From an uncultured Pseudomonadales bacterium (GTDB lineage: Bacteria > Pseudomonadota > Gammaproteobacteria > Pseudomonadales > Azotimanducaceae), in the NCBI GenBank assembly GCA_958296165.1, contig OY282447.1, forward strand, positions 1,922,001 to 1,986,000: DNA of 64,000 bases, in the 5' to 3' direction. The notes below the pieces were generated by a model. That model did not search any database. It was not told the DNA's origin and saw nothing but the letters and a program-made list of their open reading frames with translations. Below are positions 46,877 through 56,507 of this stretch, in pieces. Numbering within the stretch: the first letter of the stretch is position 1; every line of letters starts with the position of its first letter. Both the position numbers and the translations under genes were made by a program.

Positions 46877-48162
46877 GGGCAGTCGGTGTGCTGGCGCAAG
46901 GGCGGGGGTTCGGTGGTAAGCGTGTCGGTTCGCGGCGTCCAAACGGGCTGCAACCCGCCCGCCACCGCGTTCTGTGCAGCGATGCCCAAGCCGGCCACGG
47001 CGACCATGCGCCCGCTGGCGTTGTAGAGCAATGGCCAGCAAGACCGGCGCCATGGCGGAATGCGCCCCTCGCTGTGCAGCGCCTTGACGGTCTTGGTGAT
47101 GCCGCGGCCCGCCAACCGGACGCGTTCGCCGCCCTGCCGATGGCGGATGCACAGCACTTCGCGCTTGGGCAATCCCTTGGCGGCGCGCTGCCACGCCAAG
47201 GTGCCGTTGCCCAGATCCCGGCCGCACCCGACGACGATTCGACCCTGGGCAGATAGCGACGACCGTCGAACCAAGTGCCAATGTCCACCGTATCGCCATG
47301 CCGTTACGCCGGCGGCGACGACTACGTTCGGCAACCGATCTTCGGCGGCCGTGCTCTGGCGGCGGATCTCGCCAACCGCGCGACGTGGCACTGGCAGACC
47401 GGCTGCGAGCAGCCAGGCCTCGATGTGCGCTACTGTCACGCTGGCTGCCGGCAATGGCGACAACACCGGCGTCGGCGGCGGACGAGCCGCCGCCAGGCGG
47501 TCGAGGGCGGCGGGAAAGCGACTCTCCACAAGCGGCATCAAGCGCTTGCGGATGAAGTTGCGGTCGAAGCGCAGATCGGCATTGGCCGGATCCTCGATCC
47601 AGCGCAAACCGAAGTGGTCGGCGTAGGCGCGGATGTCGCGCCGCCGCACGGCGAGCAGCGGGCGCACGAGGCGGCCATGGCCCAACTCGCGCTCGGCAGG
47701 CATGCCGCCTGGGTGGCGGCCGGTCAGGAATTGCCACAGCCGCGTTTCCGCCTGGTCGTCGGCGTGGTGGGCGAGCAACAGCACGTCGCCAGCGCCGAGC
47801 AAGGCCCGCCACGCCTGATAGCGGCAGCGCCGGGCGTTGGCTTCCAGATTGCCGACTCTGGCTACCGTCAGTTGACGTTGCTCGAAGGCCGCGCCGAACT
47901 GCGCGGCCAGGGCAGCGCAGTGCCGCGCCCATTCGGAGCTGCTCCGATGCAGGCGATGGTTCAAGTGAATGGCGCAGACGTGCGGCAGGCGTCGCACGGC
48001 GTGCAACAGCACCGTCGAATCGAGACCGCCGCTGGTGGCCACCCACAGCCGGCGCTGCCGCCCGCCCTCTCCGTAAGGCGCGCCTTCCCGCCAAGGCAGC
48101 AAGTGAGCCGCCGCGGCGACGGCTGCTTCGACGGCGCCGGTTCCTTTCACGTCGCTGGGCAA
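46873..48162 (-). CDS. tilS: tRNA(Ile)-lysidine synthase
   Basis: TilS converts C34 of tRNA-Ile(CAU) to lysidine, so that AUA is read. The PP-loop SGGLDSTVLLHAV lies at about residues 44-56, with AIHLNHRLHRSSSEWA, ANARRCRYQAW, LLAHHADDQAETRLWQFLTG and DRNFIRKRLMPLVESRFP. The product is 429 residues from a TTG at 48160-48162, ten bases after dnaE. A GTG at 48148-48150 is an alternative start. Confidence 0.93.
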   Translation of the reverse strand: MPSDVKGTGAVEAAVAAAAHLLPWREGAPYGEGGRQRRLWVATSGGLDSTVLLHAVRRLPHVCAIHLNHRLHRSSSEWARHCAALAAQFGAAFEQRQLTVARVGNLEANARRCRYQAWRALLGAGDVLLLAHHADDQAETRLWQFLTGRHPGGMPAERELGHGRLVRPLLAVRRRDIRAYADHFGLRWIEDPANADLRFDRNFIRKRLMPLVESRFPAALDRLAAARPPPTPVLSPLPAASVTVAHIEAWLLAAGLPVPRRAVGEIRRQSTAAEDRLPNVVVAAGVTAWRYGGHWHLVRRSSLSAQGRIVVGCGRDLGNGTLAWQRAAKGLPKREVLCIRHRQGGERVRLAGRGITKTVKALHSEGRIPPWRRSCWPLLYNASGRMVAVAGLGIAAQNAVAGGLQPVWTPRTDTLTTEPPPLRQHTDCP

Positions 48163-48171
48163 GTCGACTCG

Positions 48172-51100
48172 CTAGGCGGCAGGAGAGGAATCGTAGTCTA
48201 CGCGCACGGCGGCGTTGCCGAAACGATCGCGCAGCTGGCCAAGCAGCGCGTCGCTGGCATCCGCTCGCCAAGCGTCGCCAAGCTTCACGCGGGCGCCGGC
48301 GCCGCCGGACTCGTAGTCCACCATCACGGCGCAACCGCTGTCGTTGTGGTGCTGGCTGAGAATGCGCTTCAAGTCGCTGGCCAAGCCGTTGGCGTCGCCG
48401 CCGCCGATACGCACTGCGACGCAGCGAGCGTGACGATTGCGCGCTTCGGTGAGCGTCATGATGCGCTCGGCGCGGAGCTTCAGTTCGGCCTTGCCGGCGT
48501 AGTCGTCCGCCAGCACTTCGCCTTCCACGATTAGGATGGCGTCCTTTTCCAGCTTGCGGCGGTTCTGTTCGAATACTTCGCCGAAAACGCTCGCCTCGAT
48601 GCGCCCGCTGCGATCGTCTAGCCGCGTGAAGGCCATGGCGCCGCGGCGGCCACGGCGAGTGCGGTGGGAAACCACCAGACCCGCGACGGTTTGGGTGCCT
48701 TGGCCAACGCGGAGCTTGCCGATCTCTTGGCGGCAGAAGCGGCGGATCTCGTCCAAGTATTCATCCACCGGGTGGCCGGTGAGATACAGGCCGAGCGTCT
48801 CCTTCTCGCCATCGAGACGTTCTTGAGGCGTTAGCGCGCGCACCTCTCGCGGGCGGTGGACGCGGCGCGGCGCGGCGGCGCCGCCGAACATGTCGTTGAT
48901 GCCCAGCTGCGCGTCGCGGGCGATCTGCTCGGCGCCTTGCAGCGCATCTGGCAGCTCGTCGAGCAGGCGCGCACGGACATGGTCCGTGCTCTCGCCGTCG
49001 GCGCGGAAGGAGTCCATGGCGCCGGAGCGGATCAGCGCTTCGAGTACGCGCTTGTTGGCGCGCCGGCTGTCCACGCGACGGCAGAAGTCGCGCAGATCCT
49101 CAAACGCCCCGCCTTGCTCGCGCTCGGCGACCAGAGCGGCCACCGGGCCGGCGCCAACGCCGCGCACGGCGCCTAGACCGTAGAGGATTGCCGTGCCCTC
49201 GGCACCGAAACGAAACACGCTGGAGTTCACGTCCGGCGGGTGCAGTTTCAGTTCCATGCGCTTTACTTCATCGATCAGGGAGACCACCTTCTCGATCGTC
49301 TGCATGTCCGCCGACAGCACCGCAGCCATGAACTGCGCCGGGTAGTGCGCCTTCAGCCAGGCCGTTTGGAACGACAGCAGCGCGTAGGCGGCGGCGTGCG
49401 CCTTGTTGAAGGCGTAGCCGGCGAACTTCTCCGCCTGGTCGAAGACGTCATTGGCGATGCGCCGATTGACGTTGCGTGCATCGGTGCCGGCGAGAAACAT
49501 GGTGCGCATCTCTACCATTTCCTCGGGCTTCTTCTTGCCCATGGCGCGCCGCAAGAGATCCGCCTCGCCCAGTGAAAAACCGGCCAGCAATCGGCCCATG
49601 TTCATCACTTGCTCCTGGTAGAGCATCACGCCATAGGTGCTTTTGAGGGCACTCTCCAGCGCCGGATGGGGGTAGGCCACCGGCGCCTTGCCGTGCTTGC
49701 GGTTCACGTAGTCGTCCACGGCGCCGGATTGCAGCGGGCCGGGACGGTACAGGGCCACCAGGGCGATGACGTCGTCGATGGAATCCGGCAGCAGGCGGCG
49801 GATCAAGTCCTTCATGCCTTCGGACTCGAGCTGGAAGACGGCGGTGGTCTCGGCCGTTTTCAGGAACTCAAAGGTCTGCGGGTCGTCGAGCGGGACAGTC
49901 TTGATGTCGATCTCGGATTCGCCGTTGCCACGCCGCTCGGCATTCACGGCGGCGAGCGCCCAGTCGATGATCGTCAGCGTCTTGAGCCCCAGGAAGTCGA
50001 ACTTCACGAGGCCCGCCTCCTCGACGTCGTACAGGTCGAACTGCGAAACCACCGTGGCGCCGGCTTGATCGGCATAGAGCGGCACGAAGTCGGTCAACCG
50101 AGTCGGGGCGATGACCACGCCGCCAGCGTGCTTGCCGGTATTGCGCACGACGCCCTCGAGTTTGTAGGCCATGTCCATGATTTCGGCGGCGTCTTCGTTG
50201 CGCTCTACGAACTCGGCGAGCTCCTTCTCCTGCTGCATGGCTTTGGCGAGCGTCATGCCAACCTCGAAGGGGATCATCTTGGAGAGCCGATCCGCCAACC
50301 CGAACGGCTTGCCCTGCACTCGGGCCACATCGCGCACCACCAGCCGCGCCGCCATCGTGCCGAAGGTGACGATCTGGCTCACTGCGTCGTGGCCATAGCG
50401 CTCGGCCACATGAGCGATCACTTTCTCGCGGCCTTCCATGCAGAAATCGATGTCGAAATCCGGCATGGAGACCCGTTCGGGGTTCAACAGCCGCTCGAAC
50501 AGGAGGTCGTAGTCCAACGGATCCAGTTCCGTGATGCCAAGGCAATACGCCACCAGCGAGGCGTTGCCGGAACCCCGGCAGCCAACAGGAACGCGATGTT
50601 CGCGGCCCCAGTTGACGAACTCCTGCACGATGAGAAAGTAGCCCGCGAACTGCATCTGCGTGATGACGCCGAGCTCGTACTCCAGCCGTTCGCGGTAGCG
50701 TTCCGCATCTGCGTTTGGGCGGGTCTCCAGGTACTGCTGCAGGCCTTCTCTCGCGCGCTCCTCAAGCACGGAATCCAAGGTGGCGCCGGCCGGCACGGGA
50801 TAGCTCGGCAGGTGGTAGGTGCCGAGCTGCATGGCGTAGCTACAGCGTCGCGCGATCTCTACGGTGTTGTCGAGCGCCTCCGGCAGATCTGCAAACAGGA
50901 CGCGCATCTCCGCCGCCGAACGCAGGTACTGCTGCTCGCTGTAGCGCCGCTCGCGGCGCGGATCGTTCAGCACTCGGCCCTCTTGGATGCACACTCGCGT
51001 CTCGTGCGCCTCGAAGTCGTCGCGGTCGAGAAACCGGACGTCGTTGGTGGCCACCACCGGCACGTTCTGTGCTGCGGCCAGCGTCACGGCGTCGACCACG

Positions 51101-51729
51101 AAGCGCCCTTCGCCGCGCCGCCCAGTGCGGGCAACCTCTAGGTAGATTCTGTCGCCGAAGGCTCGGCGCCAGCGTTCTAGGCCGTGAACCGCGCCTTCAC
51201 CCTTTGCAAGCGCTGCGCCGACGTCGCTGGCCCGGCCCAGCAACGCCAGCAGGCCGTCTGCGGCAGCGAAGATGTCGTCGCGGCGTACTCGGCCATGGTT
51301 GCCGACGGCGCTGGTCGCCGCGGTGTACGCGCTCGAAACAAGGCGCAAGAGATTGCGGTAGCCAACCTCGGAGGCTGCCAACAGGATGCAGCGAAACGCG
51401 CCATCGGCGTCTTCGTAGTCGACGTCCGCGCCGATGATGGCCTTGATGCCGGCGTCGCGGCAGGCGGAGTAGAACTTCACCAAACCGAACAAGTTGGCTC
51501 GATCCGTTAGCGCCACCGCCGGCATGCCCTGTTCGGCCGCGCGAGCGGCCAACTCCTTGATCTTGACGAGGCCATCGCTCACCGAGTACTCGCTGTGTAC
51601 AGCCAAATGCACGAACTCGCAGTCGGCTAGGTCGACGTCCGCTGCAGATGCGCCCTCGTCGCCGGTTTGGTAGGCGACGACCGGCGCTATCGCGTCGGCT
51701 TCTTGCTGATAATCTTCGACTTCGCTCAC
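48172..51729 (-). CDS. dnaE: DNA polymerase III subunit alpha
   Basis: The replicative polymerase is 1185 residues from a GTG at 51727-51729. It has a PHP domain (FVHLAVHSEYSVSDG), the polymerase Asp motif VSMPDFDIDFCMEGREKVI (about residue 425), GTMAARLVVRDVARVQGKPF, KHAGGVVIAPTRLTDFVP, a helix-hairpin-helix and an OB fold (VAGLVVSHRTRRGRRGAMAF). It is full length. In many gammaproteobacteria accA follows dnaE, but here tilS follows at once. Confidence 0.96.
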   Translation of the reverse strand: MSEVEDYQQEADAIAPVVAYQTGDEGASAADVDLADCEFVHLAVHSEYSVSDGLVKIKELAARAAEQGMPAVALTDRANLFGLVKFYSACRDAGIKAIIGADVDYEDADGAFRCILLAASEVGYRNLLRLVSSAYTAATSAVGNHGRVRRDDIFAAADGLLALLGRASDVGAALAKGEGAVHGLERWRRAFGDRIYLEVARTGRRGEGRFVVDAVTLAAAQNVPVVATNDVRFLDRDDFEAHETRVCIQEGRVLNDPRRERRYSEQQYLRSAAEMRVLFADLPEALDNTVEIARRCSYAMQLGTYHLPSYPVPAGATLDSVLEERAREGLQQYLETRPNADAERYRERLEYELGVITQMQFAGYFLIVQEFVNWGREHRVPVGCRGSGNASLVAYCLGITELDPLDYDLLFERLLNPERVSMPDFDIDFCMEGREKVIAHVAERYGHDAVSQIVTFGTMAARLVVRDVARVQGKPFGLADRLSKMIPFEVGMTLAKAMQQEKELAEFVERNEDAAEIMDMAYKLEGVVRNTGKHAGGVVIAPTRLTDFVPLYADQAGATVVSQFDLYDVEEAGLVKFDFLGLKTLTIIDWALAAVNAERRGNGESEIDIKTVPLDDPQTFEFLKTAETTAVFQLESEGMKDLIRRLLPDSIDDVIALVALYRPGPLQSGAVDDYVNRKHGKAPVAYPHPALESALKSTYGVMLYQEQVMNMGRLLAGFSLGEADLLRRAMGKKKPEEMVEMRTMFLAGTDARNVNRRIANDVFDQAEKFAGYAFNKAHAAAYALLSFQTAWLKAHYPAQFMAAVLSADMQTIEKVVSLIDEVKRMELKLHPPDVNSSVFRFGAEGTAILYGLGAVRGVGAGPVAALVAEREQGGAFEDLRDFCRRVDSRRANKRVLEALIRSGAMDSFRADGESTDHVRARLLDELPDALQGAEQIARDAQLGINDMFGGAAAPRRVHRPREVRALTPQERLDGEKETLGLYLTGHPVDEYLDEIRRFCRQEIGKLRVGQGTQTVAGLVVSHRTRRGRRGAMAFTRLDDRSGRIEASVFGEVFEQNRRKLEKDAILIVEGEVLADDYAGKAELKLRAERIMTLTEARNRHARCVAVRIGGGDANGLASDLKRILSQHHNDSGCAVMVDYESGGAGARVKLGDAWRADASDALLGQLRDRFGNAAVRVDYDSSPAA

Positions 51730-51885
51730 GTAGCGTCTCCACGCCGGCCGCCAGCGACACCGCGCGCACGCTTCGCAGTGCTCGCCGGCAGCGTTGCGAG
51801 CATTGCGGAATCACGATCGGCGGTCAAGCTCAGGGCGACTCTTGGCGCCGGCACGAGCCCGCCGAGCCTCGTGGAGACCGTGTCG

Positions 51886-53101
51886 ATGCCTAGCAAACAA
51901 CAGCTTGAACGCAATGTCCGGCGCACCCTCGCTTTGTCGTTCCTTCGCGTGTTCATGGTGCTGATGCCGGTCATCGTCTTGTTCTTCGAGAGTCGCGGGC
52001 TAACGCTGGCCGAAGTGTTGCTGTTGCAGGCGTGGTTCGGCGTGCTTGTGCTGATCTTGGAAGTGCCGTCCGGCTATCTGGCCGATCTGGTTGGCCGCAA
52101 GTGCGCACTGATGGCCGGTGTCTTGGCTACAGCCATCGGCCACAGCCTGCTGCTTTTCGTCGAGGGTTTCTGGCAATTGGCGGTGTTCGAGGGGTTGTTT
52201 GGCGCTCGGCTACAGCTTGGCGTCTGGCGCAGACTTGGCGCTGCTGTACGACACCGAACTGGCGTTAGGCGACTCGACGCGGCAGCGGGCAGCGGCGGAA
52301 GGGAGGAGGAGAGCCGTTGGGCAGATCTACACGGCGCACCGTCTCTCCGAGGCGCTGGCCGCCGTGGCGGGCAGCGTGCTGCTGTTTTGGTCGATGGATG
52401 CCGTCGTCTGGGCGCAGATCAGCTTCGCTTGGGTGGCTTTCGGGCTCACGTTCGGCTTAGTGGAACCACCGCGAGCACGGCTGGCGCGGCAGAGCCATGC
52501 CCGCAATGTCGGCTTGGTGCTGGGTCGATTGTTCGCGTCTGCGCCGATTCTGCGGTTGACGCTGCTGGCGCTTTCCATCCGGCCGCTGACAACGATGTTC
52601 GCCGTCTGGCTGCTGCAAAAGCACTGGCAGAACCAAGGCGTGGAAGTCGTCTATTTCGGCTGTCTGTGGGGCGTGCTCAATTTGGCCTCGGCTGCCGCTG
52701 GCAAGTACGCACTGCAACTCGAAGACCGCTTAGGCAGCACCTCGATGCTGCTGATTGCCGGGCTGGGGCCTGCACTCGGCTACTTCCCGCTTGGGGTGGC
52801 GGGGGCGCTTGGTGGCGTCGCCGTTAGCGCGGTGTTTTTCGTCTGCCGCGGTTTCGGCCTGGTCGTCCTGCGCCAAGCGTTGAACAAGCGCGTCCCCAGC
52901 GAGTTTCGCGCCGCCGCCAATTCCTTCGCCAGCCTGGGCTTTCGCGGCGCGTTCGCGTTGACTGCTCCCGTCGTCGGCAAGGCGCTGGATCTGTGGGACA
53001 TGGCGACCACGTTCGCGCTCCTTGGCGCTGCGAGTTTGGTTGTCTTCGCCTTGTTGATCCTGCCGTTGATGTGGGCGGCGGCGCGCGGCTCGGCGAGCTA
53101 A
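51886..53101 (+). pseudogene. MFS transporter, single frameshift
   Basis: The first frame (MPSKQQLERNVRRTLALSFL) covers the first helices, including the conserved LEVPSGYLADLVGRKCALM loop between helices 2 and 3. Near 52201 the frame must shift by one base to continue with ALGYSLASGADLALLYDTEL and the remaining helices to TAA at 53099-53101. A single indel separates two good halves, so this is either a recent pseudogene or an assembly error. Substrate unknown. The stop overlaps that of gspM by four bases. Confidence 0.85.
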
Positions 53102-53697
53102 TTCTCCTGGGCGTCCAGTTCCACGCCGATGAAGTAGGCGGAGAGCAGCACCTCTATATGGCCGCTCTCGCGGCGTAGCACCAGACGATCGACCACTAGC
53201 TTGGCTGGGCTGACCGCTACTGCTTCCAGGAACTCGAGCGCCGAGGCGCCGGTGTATCTGCCGGTGAGTTCCACCTGCACGCGCGCCAAGCCCGGCAATT
53301 CCGGCACCGGTTGGGTTACGCCGGGGCGAATGCGCGGGTCGCGCAGGTTCAGGCCGTCGATCATGGTTCGCACGGCCTGCTGCAGCTGCGCTTGGGCTTG
53401 GCCGGACGTCTCGGCCCGCCACAGCGCTGCCTGCAGCGCCTGCCCGTTTTGCTTCTCCGCCTCCAACAGTTGCGGCCAGTCTTCGCGGCTCAGCGCGCCG
53501 GCCACTCGGGCCAAACCGTCGGATTGGCGTGCGTATTCCCCATACGCCACGGTCAGGCGATCGGCCTGGGCGAGCAGGCAATAGACGACCACGATGCCAG
53601 CGACGACCCAAACGCCGGCGCGCAGGCGCGGCTTGTCGGCCAGTTCGGCTTTTGCCGGCGCCAGGGCAAGCGCCAAGGATTGCCGCAGAGTGCTCAC
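53098..53697 (-). CDS. gspM: Type II secretion protein M-like
   Basis: From the GTG at 53695-53697 the protein is 199 residues: a short cytoplasmic N-terminus, one transmembrane helix (LRAGVWVVAGIVVVYCLLAQ) and a periplasmic alpha/beta domain ending HIEVLLSAYFIGVELDAQEN. GspM is a bitopic inner-membrane platform component that binds GspL. Identity rests on topology and operon position more than on strong motifs. The start overlaps the gspL stop as GTGA. Confidence 0.72.
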   Translation of the reverse strand: MSTLRQSLALALAPAKAELADKPRLRAGVWVVAGIVVVYCLLAQADRLTVAYGEYARQSDGLARVAGALSREDWPQLLEAEKQNGQALQAALWRAETSGQAQAQLQQAVRTMIDGLNLRDPRIRPGVTQPVPELPGLARVQVELTGRYTGASALEFLEAVAVSPAKLVVDRLVLRRESGHIEVLLSAYFIGVELDAQEN

Positions 53698-54788
53698 AGC
53701 CTCGCCTTCAAGTCGACTTCGATTTGGCCGGGCTTTTGCGCCTGGCTCAGATCCACTTGGTCGAAAGCCTGCTCCAAGCCTTGTACGTAAGCCACGGGAT
53801 CGATGTCGGGGCCCTTCAGAACCAAGTTGAGGTCGCCCTGGTTGTAGCGCCACTCTTGGAACTCGCCGCTGAGGTCCGGCAGAGTCTCGTGTACAAGGCC
53901 CATCAACCGGGCTTGCGACGGCGCATTCAAGATGGCGGCCAAGTCGGTGTTGCGGCGCCGCAGGCGGCGCGCTTCTTCGCGCGTCGCCAATGTGGGCCCT
54001 AGCTCAACGTTGCGCTGTGCGAGGTTCGCAGCGGCGGCATCGGCGCTCCAATGCACCCGCCAAATGCGGGCTTCCTGCCACAGCGCGACGACGAGGAAGG
54101 TCGCCAAGGTGGCCAGCGCCAAGCGGCGCTCGTTCCGCAACAGCCACTCGCGCGGCGTTTCCGGCGTCGCCCAAGGCTCGGCAGCGAAGGCGGCCGGAAC
54201 CGCGGCTGCGGCCCAATCGCCCTGCTGTGCGCTCTCGCCGACGCCGCTCAGAAACCAGTCGATGCGCTGTCGATTAGGATGTTCCGGCAGCCAAAAGGAG
54301 CTGCTGAGCACGCCATCGCGCCAGTACTGCATCTCGAAGCCGTGCTGGCACTCTTGCAGGTGGAAGCCGTTCTCCTTTTTGGCGTGGAATACCGTCTCGG
54401 GGCGGACGCGAACGCGATCGTCGACATCGTCGCCTTCGAAGAAATCCGCCCAGTGCTCGCTGGCGTCTTCGTTTAGTGTGCTGCGGTTGCGTACTTGGCT
54501 TGCGTCCCAGAACCACACCATCGCCGTGTCGTCCGCCCAGACGCAATGGTGGCCGGTACGCGGAAACGGGCTCCACAGCGGCAGATTGAGTTCCAGTGCC
54601 GCGCCACGACGGTTGCGCGGCACGGTCGGGAACCGCTCGCAACGGTACATGCACAGGCCGCGGCCGACGACCCAGTGCTTGCGTAGCGCATTCGCACGCA
54701 GACGGCGCACGCCATCTGCGGCTTGAATGACGTTAGGTTGATTGGAAAAGAGGCGTCGCAGCTCGGATAGCAGGCGCCGCGTCGTCAT
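53694..54788 (-). CDS. gspL: Type II secretion protein L-like
   Basis: The 364-residue protein has a large cytoplasmic part, one membrane helix (LALATLATFLVVALWQ at about 225-240) and a periplasmic ferredoxin-like end (FQEWRYNQGDLNLVLKGPDI). This is GspL topology. GspL links the ATPase GspE to the platform. Motifs are weak, and the call leans on position between gspK and gspM. An upstream ATG at 54828-54830 is possible. The gene overlaps gspK by 56 bases. Confidence 0.68.
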   Translation of the reverse strand: MTTRRLLSELRRLFSNQPNVIQAADGVRRLRANALRKHWVVGRGLCMYRCERFPTVPRNRRGAALELNLPLWSPFPRTGHHCVWADDTAMVWFWDASQVRNRSTLNEDASEHWADFFEGDDVDDRVRVRPETVFHAKKENGFHLQECQHGFEMQYWRDGVLSSSFWLPEHPNRQRIDWFLSGVGESAQQGDWAAAAVPAAFAAEPWATPETPREWLLRNERRLALATLATFLVVALWQEARIWRVHWSADAAAANLAQRNVELGPTLATREEARRLRRRNTDLAAILNAPSQARLMGLVHETLPDLSGEFQEWRYNQGDLNLVLKGPDIDPVAYVQGLEQAFDQVDLSQAQKPGQIEVDLKARL

Positions 54789-55752
54789 CGATAGGCTCTG
54801 AATAGCTGTACTCCTTTCGCCAAGGGCCAAACGTGGAGCTGGGCGTTAGCGTAATGCCAACCAGCGAGCGCGCGCCATCTCCTGGGCGCCACAAGGCAAG
54901 ACGGTAAATCCGGGAAGGCAGCATGAGAGTGTCTTCCGGCAACGGCACATCTCGCCCCGTTTTCGCCACGACTGCGCGCACATTCGTCACCGGCCGCTCG
55001 GCGCGTGTGGCCAAGACCCGCCGCACCGCACTCTCATCGCCGCCGAGCAGCACCGCCAACGCGGCCGGCGACATGGTGTTGACGTTGTAGTTGTGCGTCA
55101 GGCGAGCGGAGACGACGCGCCGCAAGGCGCGCCACTGCTGGGGCGTGAGCAAATCGTCCACGCCGAGCACCTTCTTGAGTTGCAGAGGGCTCGTCATGAA
55201 CCAATTGGCAGGCGGGGCGAGATCGCGGCGCTGGTAGTCGTAGAGCTCCGCGCCATCCAGCATCATTTCCTGATCCGGGTCGATGTAGTCGACGATGCGC
55301 GGCATGAGCCGGTCGATGTCTCGATCGGCTAGGCCGACGTGTTTGAACGCGGCGACGAGCATGGGGTCCGGCTTGTTCACGGAAGCGAAGGCGGTCTCGT
55401 CCTGAATGGAGAATTGCACGCGGCCCACGCCCATATAGGCTCGGCCTGTGACCTCCAACACGCCCTCGCCGGACGGCCAGGGAGCGCCTTCCTCGAGACC
55501 CACGAGCCGTTGTTCTCGTTCGAGAATCAAGCCCAGATGATTCATGCGCGAGGTGGCGAGCAGATACATGACCGTTGCCGTCGTGCCGTGTGCGTTCAGA
55601 TCGTCCTGCATGGTTTGGCGCGTCAACTCGGCTCGCTCGCGATCCGACGCCACCAGTTCGTTGATGTAGCCGGCCAACAGCGTCAAGCCGGCCAACGTCC
55701 ACAGCGTGGCCACGAGGATGAAGCCACGCTGTGCTGGTCGTGCGGCGTTCAT
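54733..55752 (-). CDS. gspK: Type II secretion minor pseudopilin K
   Basis: The 339-residue product starts with a prepilin leader, AQRGFILVATLWTLAGLTLL, processed after Gly. FSIQDETAFASVNKPDP and VNTMSPAALAVLLGGDES match the GspK helix-hairpin and SAM-like domains. GspK caps the pseudopilus tip with GspI and GspJ. The ATG overlaps the gspJ stop. Confidence 0.88.
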   Translation of the reverse strand: MNAARPAQRGFILVATLWTLAGLTLLAGYINELVASDRERAELTRQTMQDDLNAHGTTATVMYLLATSRMNHLGLILEREQRLVGLEEGAPWPSGEGVLEVTGRAYMGVGRVQFSIQDETAFASVNKPDPMLVAAFKHVGLADRDIDRLMPRIVDYIDPDQEMMLDGAELYDYQRRDLAPPANWFMTSPLQLKKVLGVDDLLTPQQWRALRRVVSARLTHNYNVNTMSPAALAVLLGGDESAVRRVLATRAERPVTNVRAVVAKTGRDVPLPEDTLMLPSRIYRLALWRPGDGARSLVGITLTPSSTFGPWRKEYSYSEPIDDDAAPAIRAATPLFQST

Positions 55753-56357
55753 CTTAGGCGGAGCACCCGCTCGTCGACGGACGGCCGCGGCGACGCTGCA
55801 ACGCTGCCCAGCCAGACGGTGCCCTCGTCTGCCGCGGCCAATCGGATCATGCGAGGAACCCATTGGCCCGGCGCTCCGGCGGTGGGCCAATGCCCGTGCC
55901 ATTCGCCATTGGAATCGGCGTACTCGAATGCAAGAGGGCCGGCGTCGGACGCGAGCATCTGCCACGCTTCGGCATCGTCTTCGGAGTACATGACTGTTTG
56001 GCGGGCACCGCCCTCGATGCGCCATCGCGCTCGCACCGGCAGGCCGGATTCGGCCGCCAACGGCCGCAATGTCGTGCCGTGGAACGAGTCGGCGCTGCCC
56101 TGGAAACGACGCGCTGCAACGCCTTCAGGCACCACGCCACGCACGGAGGTGACGAACCAATGCTCACGCAAAGCGGCGAACGACGCAGTGCGATGCACAC
56201 GCTGAACGGTGTCGTAGCGGTCGGCGAAAGCACCAAGGCCCTGCAGTATCAAGGTACTCAATAGCGACAGAAGTGTGAGCACCACGAGCGTCTCGAGCAG
56301 GGAAAGCCCCAAGGCTCGCGTTCGCGGTGTTAGGGAAAGAGTGCGCACAGTGGTCAC
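55749..56357 (-). CDS. gspJ: Type II secretion minor pseudopilin J
   Basis: From a GTG at 56355-56357 the 202-residue product has the prepilin segment GLSLLETLVVLTLLSLLSTL, with Leu in place of the usual Phe after Gly. A globular part follows, ending ASPRPSVDERVLRL. It fits GspJ in size and position. The module at 56508-58192 separates it from gspI, so it now starts a separate gspJKLM block. Confidence 0.82.
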   Translation of the reverse strand: MTTVRTLSLTPRTRALGLSLLETLVVLTLLSLLSTLILQGLGAFADRYDTVQRVHRTASFAALREHWFVTSVRGVVPEGVAARRFQGSADSFHGTTLRPLAAESGLPVRARWRIEGGARQTVMYSEDDAEAWQMLASDAGPLAFEYADSNGEWHGHWPTAGAPGQWVPRMIRLAAADEGTVWLGSVAASPRPSVDERVLRLR

Positions 56358-56473
56358 GGCGCTCGGCGCTCAATTCTTCGGACGCACCTTAGCCGAAGTC
56401 GCCAGTGCGGTCTACACGCGGTGAGGGCCCTCGGGATGATTCTTCAAATAGCGGAATGGCCACTGCCGTTGCC

Positions 56474-56479
56474 TATAAT
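56474..56479 (+). promoter_or_regulatory. Candidate -10 box for the AAA-PIN module
   Basis: TATAAT lies 28 bases before the ATPase ATG at 56508 and matches the consensus exactly. It lies in the 150-base divergent gap with gspJ. No strong -35 box is visible. Confidence 0.45.
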
Positions 56480-56507
56480 CGCGGCAAGCGACGACCGTAC
56501 TCGGCCC

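Noticed and set aside
46877-48334. Upstream extension of the recC frame to 1562 codons
   Set aside because: It overlaps tilS in another frame. The GTG at 46876 overlaps the tilS stop and begins family-like sequence.
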